Positions 8,915-18,688 of a DNA stretch of 64,000 bases are shown one piece after another. Position 1 is the stretch's first letter. Every line of letters starts with the position of its first letter. The stretch covers positions 1 to 64,000 of the forward strand of contig JAUZQE010000012.1 of the NCBI GenBank assembly GCA_030733815.1. The letters run 5' to 3'. The translations under genes and the position numbers were made by a program. Below the pieces are notes generated by a model. It had not been told where the DNA came from. It made no database searches and saw only the letters and a list, made by a program, of their open reading frames with translations. This DNA is from Yanghanlia caeni. Lineage in GTDB: Bacteria; Pseudomonadota; Gammaproteobacteria; Burkholderiales; Burkholderiaceae_B.

Positions 8915-10624
8915 TCAGTAAGCAGGTTTGAGCTGGGTGCGGGCCAGCAGCACGACGGGCAGCAGCCCGGCCAGTACGATCGCCAGGGCCGCCACGGCAC
9001 CTTCCTCGTACGTGCCTCGCGAGGCCTCGGCATACAGCCAGGTTGCCAGGGTTTCGAAGCCGGCCGGCCGCAGCAACAGCGTGGCAGGCAGTTCCTTCAT
9101 GGCATCGACGAACACCAGCAGCCCGGCCGCGCCGATGGCCGGGCGCAGCAGTGGCAGGTGTACGCGCCGTAATGTGCCGGCGGGTGTTTCGCCCAATAGC
9201 CGGGCGGCCTGTTCGAGCGACGGTGGAATGCGCGCCAGCCCGCTTTCCATACCGCCCACCGAAATGGCGAGGAAGCGGATCACGTATCCACAAACCAGTG
9301 CTCCGACCGAACCCATGAGCCAGAGCTGCGGCTCGGCACCCGAGAGGCGGGACCACAACGTGGAGACCAGGCCGTCGAACGCAATGAGGGGGGTCAGAAG
9401 CCCGATGGCCAGCACAGTGCCCGGGACGGCATAACCGGTGGTGGCGATGCGGGCACATGCGCGTGCGAGGGTGGGGCGGCCGGAATTGCGCACCGAGCGG
9501 GCCGCCCAGGCAGCGATGAGACCGCATAGCAGCGTGAAAAAAGTGGCAAGCAGTGCGACCTTGAGCGTGTTGTAGGCACTGGCAAGAAGCTGGTCGGAAA
9601 CGCTGCCCGCGACGGCCAGGTGCTTGAAGGTTTCGCTGCACAGGTAAACGGCGGGTGCCACGAAGCCGATGATGACCGGGGCCCACCCCAGCGCCGCCGC
9701 ACCTGCACCGCGCCATCCGCGCAGCTGGCGCGGCTGAACGGGCCGGGCGCGCAGGTTCGATGCATAACGCTGACGCGTGCGGCCGCGGCGCTCGAACATG
9801 ACCAGCAGCGCCACCATGGCGAGCATGGCCAGAGCGATCTGTGCGGCACCCGCCAGATCGTTTCGTGTCACCCAGGTGGTGTACACCGACACGGTAAGCG
9901 TCTGCACACCCAGGAACTCGGAGGCGCCGATATCGTTCAGGGCTTCGAGCAAGGCCAGGCTCACGCCTACGGCAATGGCGGGCCGGGCCATGGGCAGGGC
10001 CACGCGCAGGAAGACGCCACGGCCCGATTCACCCAGTATGCGGGCGGCTTCAAGCAGGCTTGCCGCCTGGGTGGCAAACATGATGCGCGTGCTGAGGTAC
10101 ACGTACGGGTACAGCACGAACCCCAGCAGCACGACCGCGCCGGGCAGCGAGCGCAGGTCGGGCAGACGGAATTCGCGCGGGCTGGAATAGCCCAGCAGCT
10201 CGCGAATGAACGATTGAACCGGACCGATGGGATGCAGGATGTCGAGATACGCGAAGGCGACGATGTACGTGGGTACGGCCAGGGGCAGCAGCAGCGCCCA
10301 GGAAAGCATCGTGCGGCCCGGGAAACGATAGGCGGTGATGAGCCAGGCTGCACCGACACCCAGCGCCGTGACGAGCACCGCCACGCCGGCCAGCAGCAGG
10401 GTCGTGTTCACGAATGCCTGGGGCAACACGTGTTCGAGGAGATGCTGCCAGTGTTCGAATGAACCTTGCGAGGCGAACCACAGCAATGTGGCTACGGGTG
10501 CGAGCACCCCTGCGGCGATCAGAACCGCCGCCACAAGCCAGCCCGTGCCCGCTTCGGTGGTAAAGAAGGCGCGTTGCCGGCGCACCGGTGAAGCAGCCGA
10601 TGCGCCGCGGGCCGATGCGGGCAT
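8915..10624 (-). CDS. fbpB: Ferric iron ABC transporter, fused permease (FbpB type)
   Basis: A large permease of about 569 residues with two MetI-like halves and about twelve membrane segments (for example GWLVAAVLIAAGVLAPVATL near the N-terminus). Each half has an EAA-like loop: EAARILGESGRG in the first, EQAARLLGETPAGTLRRV in the second. This duplicated form is typical of FbpB/SfuB. The start is uncertain: ATG at 10624 is used, but the frame is open to TTG codons at 10678 and 10690, the latter overlapping the binding-protein gene by 29 bases. It is followed one base later by the ATPase gene. Confidence 0.85.
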   Translation of the reverse strand: MPASARGASAASPVRRQRAFFTTEAGTGWLVAAVLIAAGVLAPVATLLWFASQGSFEHWQHLLEHVLPQAFVNTTLLLAGVAVLVTALGVGAAWLITAYRFPGRTMLSWALLLPLAVPTYIVAFAYLDILHPIGPVQSFIRELLGYSSPREFRLPDLRSLPGAVVLLGFVLYPYVYLSTRIMFATQAASLLEAARILGESGRGVFLRVALPMARPAIAVGVSLALLEALNDIGASEFLGVQTLTVSVYTTWVTRNDLAGAAQIALAMLAMVALLVMFERRGRTRQRYASNLRARPVQPRQLRGWRGAGAAALGWAPVIIGFVAPAVYLCSETFKHLAVAGSVSDQLLASAYNTLKVALLATFFTLLCGLIAAWAARSVRNSGRPTLARACARIATTGYAVPGTVLAIGLLTPLIAFDGLVSTLWSRLSGAEPQLWLMGSVGALVCGYVIRFLAISVGGMESGLARIPPSLEQAARLLGETPAGTLRRVHLPLLRPAIGAAGLLVFVDAMKELPATLLLRPAGFETLATWLYAEASRGTYEEGAVAALAIVLAGLLPVVLLARTQLKPAY

Positions 10625-10661
10625 GGAGGTGCCCGTAGCGGCGGAACTGAGCGAGGGTGTG

Positions 10662-11711
10662 TTAGTTGTTGAAGCCAACCCGGTCGACAAGCTCGCTGGC
10701 CTGTTTGCGATGTTTAGCGATTTCGGTCAGGGGCAAGGGATCGACCACCAGCTTGCCGAAGCTCGCCACGACGGGGTCGAGCTCGACGCCTTCCTTGACC
10801 GGGTACTCGTAGTTGGCCTTGGCGTACATGCTTTGCGCCTTGTCGGACACCAGGTATTCCAGCAGCGTGATGGCCTCGTCGCGGTTTGGGGCATGCTTGG
10901 CGACGGCCGCGCCAGAGATGTTCACGTGCGTACCGCGGCTCTTGTCGCTGGCGAACACGGGGCGCACGACCTTGATGGCTTCGCCCCATTTGTGGGCGTC
11001 GCTGCCGGGTTCGGCGTTCTTCATGCGACCGACGTAGTAGGCGTTGGCGATGCCAATGTCGCAAATGCCGCCCAGAATGTCACGGGCCACATCACGGTCG
11101 CCGCCGGCGGCCTTGCGGGCCAGGTTGTTCTTGAGATTGCGCAGCCAGTCTTCGGTTGCTTCCAGACCGTTATGGGCGATCATGGCCGCGATCAGCGCCG
11201 TGTTGTACGGGTGCTGCCCCGAGCGGATGCACACTTTGCCCTTCCAGCGCGGGTCGGCGAAAGCTTCGTAGGTGATTGCGCTGACATCGAGATCGGTGGC
11301 GACGTAGGCGACGCGATCGCGCAGCGACAGCGTGTACCACTGATTGTCGGCGCCACGCAGATGCTCGGGAATGGCCTCGCGCAGTACGGCGGAATCGATC
11401 GGCTGGGTGACGCCGGCTTCCACCAGATCGAGCAGATTGCCGATGTCGACGGTCATCAGGACATCGGCCGGAGACTTGTCGCCCTCGGCCTTCACACGCT
11501 CGATCAGGCCGTCCTTCACGAATACGGTGTTGACCTTGACGCCGGTGTCTTTGGTGAATTCGTCGAGCAGAGGCTGGATCAGACGTGGCTCGCGTGTGGT
11601 ATACAGGCTTACTTCCTGAGCGGATGCGCTAAAGGCCATGCCGGAAAGCATCACCGTACCGGCCAGCAGCGCGGTACTGAGAATCGGACGCCGAACGGGC
11701 TTGAATTGCAT
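10662..11711 (-). CDS. fbpA: Ferric iron ABC transporter, periplasmic binding protein (FbpA/FutA type)
   Basis: A 349-residue periplasmic protein. The signal peptide runs to about FSASAQ (residue 32), and the mature protein begins EVSLYTTREPRLIQPLLDEF. The tandem tyrosines in GIANAYYVGRM match the Tyr-Tyr iron ligands of the FbpA family. It is the first gene of the minus-strand iron operon. A Fur-box-like sequence lies about 60-80 bp upstream of its ATG, so iron starvation should induce it. Confidence 0.88.
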   Translation of the reverse strand: MQFKPVRRPILSTALLAGTVMLSGMAFSASAQEVSLYTTREPRLIQPLLDEFTKDTGVKVNTVFVKDGLIERVKAEGDKSPADVLMTVDIGNLLDLVEAGVTQPIDSAVLREAIPEHLRGADNQWYTLSLRDRVAYVATDLDVSAITYEAFADPRWKGKVCIRSGQHPYNTALIAAMIAHNGLEATEDWLRNLKNNLARKAAGGDRDVARDILGGICDIGIANAYYVGRMKNAEPGSDAHKWGEAIKVVRPVFASDKSRGTHVNISGAAVAKHAPNRDEAITLLEYLVSDKAQSMYAKANYEYPVKEGVELDPVVASFGKLVVDPLPLTEIAKHRKQASELVDRVGFNN

Positions 11712-11772
11712 GGGAGGTCTCCTGGGGTGGGAATGCCTACGGACTTAACGGTTGTCCGGGATACGCATTATA

Positions 11773-11791
11773 GAATAATAATGATTCTCAG
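11773..11791 (-). promoter_or_regulatory. Fur box upstream of the iron importer
   Basis: On the minus strand this reads CTGAGAATCATTATTATTC, close to the Fur consensus (repeated GATAAT/ATTATC units around a central base). It stands about 62 bp upstream of the fbpA start and on the far side from fpr, whose start is at 11965. It was found by eye. Confidence 0.75.
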
Positions 11792-11964
11792 TAGCTTGTT
11801 GCCGGAATATTCTCCCGGCATTTGATCCAGATTAAGAAAGCACCGAATCGATCCGGTGCCTTGGCGCGCAGGTCACGTATCCTCGCACTGGAGTGATCGC
11901 GCGATCCGGTAAAATTGTCCAACTTCGCGCTTCTCTTTTGATTCCGTTCTTTTCTGAAAGGCTC

Positions 11965-12741
11965 ATGGCAGCATTCAATACTGAAAAAGTTCTCAGCGTG
12001 CATCACTGGAATGACACGCTTTTCTCCTTCACCACCACGCGCGATGCCGCCCTGCGCTTCCATAACGGCCATTTCGTCATGATCGGCCTCGAGGTCGAGG
12101 GCAAACCGCTGATGCGTGCCTACAGCATTGCCAGCGCGAACTACGAAGATCAGCTCGAGTTCCTCAGCATCAAGGTGCCCGATGGCCCGCTCACTTCGCG
12201 CCTGCAACATTTGCAGCCGGGTGATGCCATTCTGGTCAGCCGAAAACCGGTGGGCACCCTGGTCGTCGACGATCTGCTGCCCGGCAAAAACCTGTATCTG
12301 TTTGCCACCGGCACCGGCCTGGCGCCATTCATGAGCATCATCAAAGACCCCGACGTCTACGAACGCTTCGAAAAGGTGGTGCTGATTCATGGCGTGCGCT
12401 ACAAGAGCGAACTCGCGTACCACGACTACATCAGTAACGAGCTGCCCAACAACGAGTATTTCGGCGAAATGGTGCGCGAAAAGCTTATCTATTACCCGAC
12501 CGTCACGCGCGAACCGTTCCGCAACGAAGGGCGTATCACCCAGCTCATCGAAACCGGCAAACTGTTCGAAGATATTGGCCTGCCGCCGCTCGATCCCGCG
12601 CACGACCGCGCAATGATCTGCGGCAGTCCGGCCATGCTGGCCGACATTTCCGGCCTGCTCGACGCGCGCGGCTTCAACGTATCGCCCGGTGTGGGCCAGC
12701 CCGGCGATTACGTCATCGAGCGGGCATTCGTCGAGAAATAA
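11965..12741 (+). CDS. fpr: Ferredoxin/flavodoxin-NADP+ reductase
   Basis: A 258-residue FAD enzyme that moves electrons between NADPH and ferredoxin or flavodoxin in the cytoplasm. Family motifs are LMRAYSIASANYEDQLEF (FAD binding), LFATGTGLAPFMS (pyridine nucleotide binding), MICGSPAM and the C-terminal YVIERAFVEK. The start MAAFNTEKVLSV at 11965 has GAAAGG just upstream; an open extension of 24 codons is probably not translated. The divergent iron operon with its Fur box shares the intergenic region. Confidence 0.93.
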   Translation: MAAFNTEKVLSVHHWNDTLFSFTTTRDAALRFHNGHFVMIGLEVEGKPLMRAYSIASANYEDQLEFLSIKVPDGPLTSRLQHLQPGDAILVSRKPVGTLVVDDLLPGKNLYLFATGTGLAPFMSIIKDPDVYERFEKVVLIHGVRYKSELAYHDYISNELPNNEYFGEMVREKLIYYPTVTREPFRNEGRITQLIETGKLFEDIGLPPLDPAHDRAMICGSPAMLADISGLLDARGFNVSPGVGQPGDYVIERAFVEK

Positions 12742-12811
12742 GTTTGTTGATTCAGGCTATAGGCGCGTACACTTCGATAGTATTCATCAACACGCTACGA
12801 GGTACTCGCGC

Positions 12812-13198
12812 ATGGCCAAGGAAATCATTCATACCGACACCGCTCCGGCTGCAGTGGGCCCGTACTCGCAGGCGGTTGCCGTCAGCGGCGGGCGCACCAT
12901 TTATCTGTCGGGTCAGATCGGGCTCGAGCCCGGCACCGGCGAGCTGGTGTCCGAGAACTTCGAAGGGCAGGTGCGCCAGGCCTTCGCCAATTTGAAGGCC
13001 GTCATCGAGGCGGCGGGCGGCACGCTCGACAACATCGTCAAGCTCACGCTGTTTCTCACCGATCTCAGCAAGTTCGGTAGCGCCAATGCCATCATGGCCG
13101 ACATCATTCCGCAACCGTATCCGGCACGCTCCACCATCGGTGTGGCAGCGCTGCCCAAGGGCGCCCAGTTCGAGGTCGAAGCCGTAGTCGTGATCTGA
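12812..13198 (+). CDS. ridA: RidA family enamine/imine deaminase
   Basis: A 128-residue RidA (YjgF/YER057c/UK114) protein that hydrolyses reactive 2-aminoacrylate intermediates. The N-terminus KEIIHTDTAPAAVGPYSQAV, the LSGQIGLEPGTGELV block and the C-terminal AALPKGAQFEVEAVVVI are typical, including the conserved Arg in PYPARST. The start ATG at 12812 follows CGAGGT by about nine bases. It lies 25 bp before recG. Confidence 0.95.
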   Translation: MAKEIIHTDTAPAAVGPYSQAVAVSGGRTIYLSGQIGLEPGTGELVSENFEGQVRQAFANLKAVIEAAGGTLDNIVKLTLFLTDLSKFGSANAIMADIIPQPYPARSTIGVAALPKGAQFEVEAVVVI

Positions 13199-13223
13199 GG
13201 CGGCGTTACGGCGGGCTGCAGGC

Positions 13224-15299
13224 ATGGCGCAGGCACGTGAGGCGATTGCATCCGGCGGGCGGGCCCCCGCCGCGGCGTCGCTGGAACGAAAGTTCGAGCG
13301 GCTCGGTCTTCGCGAGCCCGCCGATTTCGTGGTGCATCTGCCCATTCGTTACGAAGACGAAACGCGCATTGTCGATATTGGCTCGGTCATGCCGGGGCAG
13401 ACGGTGCAGGTGGAAGGCGAGGTGCTGTTCAGCGAGGTGCAGTTGCGACCGCGCCGCCAGCTGGTCGCCGCGCTGAGCGACGGCACCGGGCGCCTGTATC
13501 TGCGCTGGTTGCACTTTTACCCGAATCAGAGGCGCCAGGTCGAAACCGGGCGCGTCATCCGGGTGCGAGGCGAGGTCCGTCAGGGCTACAGCGGGCTCGA
13601 AATCGTGCATCCGCGCGTCTCTGTGGCCGGGGGTCCGCTGCCCGATTCGCTTACACCCGTCTACCCGACCACCGATGGGCTCACCCAGCCCGCCTTGCAC
13701 CGTGCGATTGCCCGCGCTCTCGAGCAGGCCGATCTTTCCGAATCATTGCCCGACTCGATGTGCCAGGCGTTCGGCCTTCCTTCATTTGCAAATGCGATTC
13801 GCACGTTGCATGCGCCGCCCGCAGGCATGTCGGTGCACGAGCTGCTTGAACGTGGCCATCCCGCCTGGCGGCGCATCAAATTCGATGAACTGCTCGCGCA
13901 GCAGCTTTCGCTGGCACTGGCGCGCAAGCGGCGGCGCATGCAGCGGGCCCCGGCACTGACCGCGTCGCATGCCGAACTGGTGCAGCGTCTGAGGGCAGGA
14001 CTGCCGTTTACGCTCACCCATGCGCAGGAGCGCGTCATTGGCGAAATTTCTGCAGATCTGGCGCGCGATTACCCCATGCACCGCCTGCTGCAGGGTGATG
14101 TGGGCAGCGGCAAGACGGTGGTGGCCGCCTTTGCGGCCGCCCAGGCCATTGCCAGCGGCCACCAGGTGGCCATCATGGCTCCCACCGAGATCCTGGCCGA
14201 ACAGCATTTCACCAAGTTGCAGACCTGGCTGGAGCCACTGGGGGTCAATGTGGCCTGGCTGACCGGCAGCCTCACGGCGCGGCAGCGTCGCGAGGCCATC
14301 GAGGCCATGGCGGCAGGCCGCGTGGATCTGGTGATCGGCACTCAGGCGCTCATTCAGGACAAGGTCCACTTTCCGCAGCTCGGTCTGGTGATTCTGGATG
14401 AACAGCACCGCTTCGGCGTGGCCCAGCGGCTGGAGCTGAGCCGTAAAGGTGAAGAGGCGGGGGGTGAGGTCCCGCAGGTCCCTCATCAGCTGAACATGAG
14501 TGCGACTCCGATTCCGCGCACCCTGGCCATGACGTTCTTCGCCGACCTCGACGTGTCGATGATCGATGAATTGCCCCCCGGTCGTTCGCCCGTCATTACC
14601 AAGCTGGTTTCCGATACGCGCCGAGATGAGGTGCTGGCGCTGGTGCATCGGGAAGTGCAGGGTGGCCGGCAGGCGTACTGGGTGTGCCCGCTGGTCGAGG
14701 AAAGCGAGGCGCTGCAGTTGCAGACGGCTGTGGATACGCACGCCGCCCTGAGTGAAGCGCTGCCCGACATGCGCGTGGGTCTGATGCACGGACGCATGCC
14801 GGCGACTGAAAAGCAGGCCACCATGGATGCCTTTCGGGCCGGCGAGATCCAGTTGCTGGTGGCGACCACGGTCATCGAGGTGGGCGTCGACGTTCCCAAC
14901 GCGTGCCTGATGATCATCGAACACGCCGAACGCTTTGGCCTGGCACAGTTGCATCAGCTGCGCGGCCGGGTGGGGCGCGGCGGCGGACAGTCGGTGTGCG
15001 TGCTGATGTACCAGGGGCCGCTCAGTCAGGTTGCGCGCGAGCGTCTGCGCGCCATGTACGAAACGACCGACGGCTTCGAGATCGCGCGCCGCGACCTCGA
15101 ACAGCGCGGGCCGGGCGAGTTTCTCGGCATGCGCCAGTCGGGCCAGGAGTTGCTGCGCTATGCCGACCTGCAGGCCGACGCCGGCATCGTCGAACAGGCA
15201 CGGCAGGCCGCGATCGAACTCATGGAACGCTATCCGGAACACGTGCAGCGGCATCTGGCGCGCTGGGCCCGCGGGCGTCAGGATCTGCTGCGAAGCTGA
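13224..15299 (+). CDS. recG: ATP-dependent DNA helicase RecG
   Basis: A 691-residue branch-migrating helicase that rescues stalled replication forks. The wedge/OB domain is at about residues 50-150 (VEGEVLFSEVQLRPRRQLV). The helicase core has Walker A LQGDVGSGKT, the DEQHRFG box (a variant of DEAH), SATPIPRTLA and the motif IV-VI region IEVGVDVPNA / QLRGRVGRGG. The length matches E. coli RecG (693). It directly precedes oxyR, an order common in Burkholderiales. Confidence 0.97.
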   Translation: MAQAREAIASGGRAPAAASLERKFERLGLREPADFVVHLPIRYEDETRIVDIGSVMPGQTVQVEGEVLFSEVQLRPRRQLVAALSDGTGRLYLRWLHFYPNQRRQVETGRVIRVRGEVRQGYSGLEIVHPRVSVAGGPLPDSLTPVYPTTDGLTQPALHRAIARALEQADLSESLPDSMCQAFGLPSFANAIRTLHAPPAGMSVHELLERGHPAWRRIKFDELLAQQLSLALARKRRRMQRAPALTASHAELVQRLRAGLPFTLTHAQERVIGEISADLARDYPMHRLLQGDVGSGKTVVAAFAAAQAIASGHQVAIMAPTEILAEQHFTKLQTWLEPLGVNVAWLTGSLTARQRREAIEAMAAGRVDLVIGTQALIQDKVHFPQLGLVILDEQHRFGVAQRLELSRKGEEAGGEVPQVPHQLNMSATPIPRTLAMTFFADLDVSMIDELPPGRSPVITKLVSDTRRDEVLALVHREVQGGRQAYWVCPLVEESEALQLQTAVDTHAALSEALPDMRVGLMHGRMPATEKQATMDAFRAGEIQLLVATTVIEVGVDVPNACLMIIEHAERFGLAQLHQLRGRVGRGGGQSVCVLMYQGPLSQVARERLRAMYETTDGFEIARRDLEQRGPGEFLGMRQSGQELLRYADLQADAGIVEQARQAAIELMERYPEHVQRHLARWARGRQDLLRS

Positions 15300-15324
15300 A
15301 CATGGAGTTTTTCCGAGAAGGCAT

Positions 15325-16263
15325 ATGACCCTTACCGAACTCAAGTACATCGTGGCCGTCGCCCGGGAGCGTCATTTCGGGCGGGCGGCCGAGGCCTGCT
15401 TCGTAAGCCAGCCCACGCTTTCGGTAGCCATACGCAAGCTGGAAGACGAGCTGGGCGTGGTGCTGTTCGAGCGGGGCGGCGGCGAGATTGGCGTCACCGA
15501 CATCGGTCAGCGCGTGGTGGCGCAGGCGCAGAAGGTGCTGGAAGAGGCCGCCACGCTCAAGGAAATTGCGCGTCAGGGAGAAGACCCCCTGAATGGTCCG
15601 CTGCGCGTGGGCATCATCTACACCATCGCACCCTACCTGCTGCCGCGGCTCGTACCCACGCAGGTCGAGCACACGCCCCAGATGCCCCTGATTCTGCAGG
15701 AAAATTACACGGCCCGGCTCATCGAGCTGCTGCGTCAGGGCGAAATCGATTGCGCGATCGTCGCGCTGCCCATTCCCGATGCGGGCCTGATGATCGAACC
15801 GCTGTACGACGAGCCGTTCGTGGTGGCGGTGCCGTCACATCACCCCTGGGCCACGCGCAAACGCATCGCATCCGACGAACTCAAGGATGAGACGATGCTG
15901 CTGCTGGGTACCGGCCACTGCTTCCGTGATCAGGTGCTCGAGGTGTGCCCGGAGCTGGCGCGCTTTTCACCATCGAGCGAAGGCATCCAGCGCAGCTTCG
16001 AGGGTTCGTCGCTCGAGACCATACGCCACATGGTCGCCGCGGGCCTGGGTGTAACCGTAATGCCGGTCAGTTCCATCACGTCCACGGGGCCCGAAGACGA
16101 GTTGCTGCGCTATATCCCGTTCGAGGAACCGGTGCCCGACCGTCGCGTGGTGCTGGCGTGGCGACGCAGCTTTCCGCGGCCGGCAGCCATCGAGGCGCTG
16201 GCACATGGGGTGCGCCACTGCGGGCTCCCGAATGTCCACATTCTCGATAAGGTTTCTGCTTAA
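15325..16263 (+). CDS. oxyR: Hydrogen peroxide-sensing LysR regulator OxyR
   Basis: A 312-residue LysR-family activator. The winged helix-turn-helix is at residues 1-60 (RAAEACFVSQPTLSVAIRKLE). The redox pair is Cys199 and Cys208 in GTGHCFRDQVLEVCPEL, at the same numbers as in E. coli OxyR, which makes the assignment firm. The start is the ATG at 15325 (MTLTELKYIV), 25 bases after recG; upstream extension overlaps recG and is not real. Confidence 0.96.
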   Translation: MTLTELKYIVAVARERHFGRAAEACFVSQPTLSVAIRKLEDELGVVLFERGGGEIGVTDIGQRVVAQAQKVLEEAATLKEIARQGEDPLNGPLRVGIIYTIAPYLLPRLVPTQVEHTPQMPLILQENYTARLIELLRQGEIDCAIVALPIPDAGLMIEPLYDEPFVVAVPSHHPWATRKRIASDELKDETMLLLGTGHCFRDQVLEVCPELARFSPSSEGIQRSFEGSSLETIRHMVAAGLGVTVMPVSSITSTGPEDELLRYIPFEEPVPDRRVVLAWRRSFPRPAAIEALAHGVRHCGLPNVHILDKVSA

Positions 16264-16346
16264 GGGTTTACCCGTGGTCGATCAACATCATGGGGTCGGC
16301 CACGCAGCTGCGGTGTATGCTTAACCGCAAACTTTCTGGAGGAACT

Positions 16347-17468
16347 ATGAAAGCCAAATTTACACCGCTTGCAGGCGCACTCACCCTTGCCGCCGGCATG
16401 CTCATGTCAGCCGGCGCACACGCCGAAACCATCAAGATCGCCATTGCCGGCCCGTTCACCGGCGCCGTCACCCAGTACGGGGCCATGGTCAAGGAAGGCG
16501 TCGACACCGCCGTCGAGATGATCAACGCCTCGGGCGGCGTGCTGGGCAAGCAGCTCGAAACGGTCGTCATGGACGACGGCTGCGAGCCCAAGCAGGGCCC
16601 GGTCGTCGCCAACCGCGTTGTGAACGACGGCATCCACTACGTGGTGGGTCACGTGTGTTCGGGCGCCACCATTGCGGCCACCAACATCTACGAGGCCGAA
16701 GGTGTGGTGATGGTTTCTCCGTCGGCCACGGCTCCGGCGGTTACCGACGGCAAGAACTACCACATGATCTTCCGCACCATCGGGCGTGACGACCAACAGG
16801 GCCCGGCGGCGGCACAGTTCATCATCAACACCATCAAGCCCCAGGCCGTGGCCGTACTGCACGACAAACAATCGTACGGCCAGGGTATCGCCGCAGCGGT
16901 GCGCGACGAACTCGAAAAGGCAGGCGTCAAGGTGTCGATGTTCGAAGGCATCAACGCCGGCGACAGCGACTACTCTGCCGTCATCACCAAGATCCGCAGC
17001 AGCGGCGCGGATTTCGTGTATTACGGCGGCTATCACCCTGAAATGGGTCTGCTGCTGCGCCAGGCGGCCGAGCAGGGTCTGAATGCCAAATTCATGGGTC
17101 CCGAAGGCGTCGGCAACCCCGACATCAACGCCATTGCCGGCGCGGCCGTCGACGGCATGCTGGTTACGCTGCCCGCCGACTTCACTCAAGACCCGGCCAA
17201 CGCCGAGATCGTGAAGGCCTTCACCGACAAGAACCGTGACCCGGGCGGTGCGTTCCAGCTCACGGCATTTGCCGCCACCAAGGCCATTGCCGAAGGCATC
17301 AAGGGCGCGGGCGCAGATGACCCCGCCAAGGTGGCCGACTGGCTGCATGCCAACACGGTCAGCACCCCTATTGGTGAAATTTCGTGGAATGATCAGGGCG
17401 ACCTGAAAAACTTCCGTTTTGACGTCTTTACCTGGAAGCAAGACGGCACTAAGGAAGTCTATAAATAA
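16347..17468 (+). CDS. Branched-chain amino acid ABC transporter binding protein (solitary LivJ paralogue)
   Basis: A 373-residue periplasmic type-I binding protein. The signal peptide ends about AGAHA, and the mature protein begins ETIKIAIAGPFTG. It shares long blocks with the LivJ of the operon at 23108 (FRTIGRDDQQGP, AVLHDKQSYGQGIA-like, FEGIN-GDSDYSAVITK), so the two are paralogues. A strong TGGAGGA ribosome-binding site precedes the ATG at 16347. It has no permease or ATPase beside it: a terminator follows and the next genes belong to ugp. It may share the LivHMGF membrane complex, widening its substrate range. That is inference. Confidence 0.88.
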   Translation: MKAKFTPLAGALTLAAGMLMSAGAHAETIKIAIAGPFTGAVTQYGAMVKEGVDTAVEMINASGGVLGKQLETVVMDDGCEPKQGPVVANRVVNDGIHYVVGHVCSGATIAATNIYEAEGVVMVSPSATAPAVTDGKNYHMIFRTIGRDDQQGPAAAQFIINTIKPQAVAVLHDKQSYGQGIAAAVRDELEKAGVKVSMFEGINAGDSDYSAVITKIRSSGADFVYYGGYHPEMGLLLRQAAEQGLNAKFMGPEGVGNPDINAIAGAAVDGMLVTLPADFTQDPANAEIVKAFTDKNRDPGGAFQLTAFAATKAIAEGIKGAGADDPAKVADWLHANTVSTPIGEISWNDQGDLKNFRFDVFTWKQDGTKEVYK

Positions 17469-17525
17469 GAATACGGCGCTAGACGCGCTTCGTGCAGCCG
17501 GGGTCGTGTACCCCGGCGCACACTC

Positions 17526-17561
17526 GGGGAATCGGGCCGCAGGCCGCAGATTCCCCTTTTT
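17526..17561 (+). terminator. Rho-independent terminator after solitary livJ
   Basis: GGGGAATC (17526-17533) pairs with GATTCCCC (17549-17556) around a GC-rich loop that can itself fold, followed by TTTTT. It separates the livJ paralogue from the convergent ugpC. Confidence 0.85.
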
Positions 17562-17569
17562 ATTGCCCG

Positions 17570-18661
17570 TCAGGCCTCGTCTTCGATACGGCGCCCGGTG
17601 TTGATGTCGAACCAGTGCAGCGGATGCTCGCCGTCGTCGCCCACTTCGACGGTCTCGCCGATGATGAGCGGATTCCTGCGCGTTTCGTTGACCGGGCAGC
17701 GCACCACGATCGGCGTATCGCCGTGGCGGCCGTGCACCAGTTGTTCGGAACCGAGCACCTCGATCATTTCGATTTCCATTGGAATGCCCGGTGCATGCAG
17801 CCGCATGTGCTCGGGGCGCATGCCCAGGTAGCACTCCCGGTCTTCAATTGAAGCCGGCACCAGCCGGCCCGGTATGTTCAGCCCGACACCCTTGTCGTCA
17901 CGCACCCGGCGCAGGGTGTCGATGCGCACCGGAATCAGATTCATGGGCGGTGATCCGATGAAGCTCGCGACGAAGGTGGAGGCGGGACGAGCGAAGACCT
18001 CCTGGGGCGTTCCCACCTGCTCGGCAACACCCTGGTTCATGACGACCATGCGGTGCGCGAGCGTCATGGCCTCGACCTGATCGTGCGTGACGTAAAGGCT
18101 GGTGGTGCCCAGTCGCCGGTGCAGCTTCTGGATTTCGAGACGCATCTGCACCCGCAGCTTGGCGTCGAGATTGGAAAGGGGTTCGTCGAACAGGAACACC
18201 TTGGGTTCGCGTACGATGGCGCGGCCCATTGCCACGCGCTGGCGCTGCCCGCCCGAAAGCTGGCGCGGGCGGCGTTCCAGCAGCAGCCCCAGCTCGAGGA
18301 TGTCGGCGGCCTTTTTGACGCGTTCGCGAATCTCGCTCTTCGCGACGCCCCGGATCTTGAGCCCATAGGCCATGTTGTCGAACACGGTCATGTGCGGGTA
18401 GAGCGCATAGTTCTGGAAAACCATGGCGATATCGCGTTCGGCCGGTTCCAGTTTGTTGACGACGCGCCCGCCGATGAGGATCTCGCCGTCCGTGACCGTT
18501 TCCAGGCCGGCGACCATGCGCATGAGCGTAGACTTGCCGCAGCCGGATGGGCCGACGATCACGATGAACTCGCCATCTTCGATATCCAGGTTCAGCCCGT
18601 GGATCACCGCCACATCGCCCGGGTAGGTTTTCTTGACGTTTCTGAATCTGAGCGTTGCCAT
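17570..18661 (-). CDS. ugpC: sn-Glycerol-3-phosphate ABC transporter, ATP-binding protein UgpC
   Basis: A 363-residue ABC ATPase of the MalK/UgpC subfamily. Walker A is GPSGCGKST, the signature [15 protein letters not shown] and Walker [14 protein letters not shown]-terminal regulatory TOBE domain follows from about residue 240 ([11 protein letters not shown]). Last gene of the minus-strand ugpBAEC operon, 27 bases after ugpE. Its identity comes from the operon, as MalK-type ATPases are interchangeable by sequence. Confidence 0.92.
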   Translation of the reverse strand: MATLRFRNVKKTYPGDVAVIHGLNLDIEDGEFIVIVGPSGCGKSTLMRMVAGLETVTDGEILIGGRVVNKLEPAERDIAMVFQNYALYPHMTVFDNMAYGLKIRGVAKSEIRERVKKAADILELGLLLERRPRQLSGGQRQRVAMGRAIVREPKVFLFDEPLSNLDAKLRVQMRLEIQKLHRRLGTTSLYVTHDQVEAMTLAHRMVVMNQGVAEQVGTPQEVFARPASTFVASFIGSPPMNLIPVRIDTLRRVRDDKGVGLNIPGRLVPASIEDRECYLGMRPEHMRLHAPGIPMEIEMIEVLGSEQLVHGRHGDTPIVVRCPVNETRRNPLIIGETVEVGDDGEHPLHWFDINTGRRIEDEA

Positions 18662-18688
18662 AATGTTCTGGTATGCCGGGGTAGCGGC

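Noticed and set aside
10625..10690. TTG start for the iron permease overlapping the binding-protein gene
   Set aside because: Possible, but it lacks a good ribosome-binding site and adds a Ser/Thr/Ala-rich lead; ATG 10624 was kept with the alternative noted.
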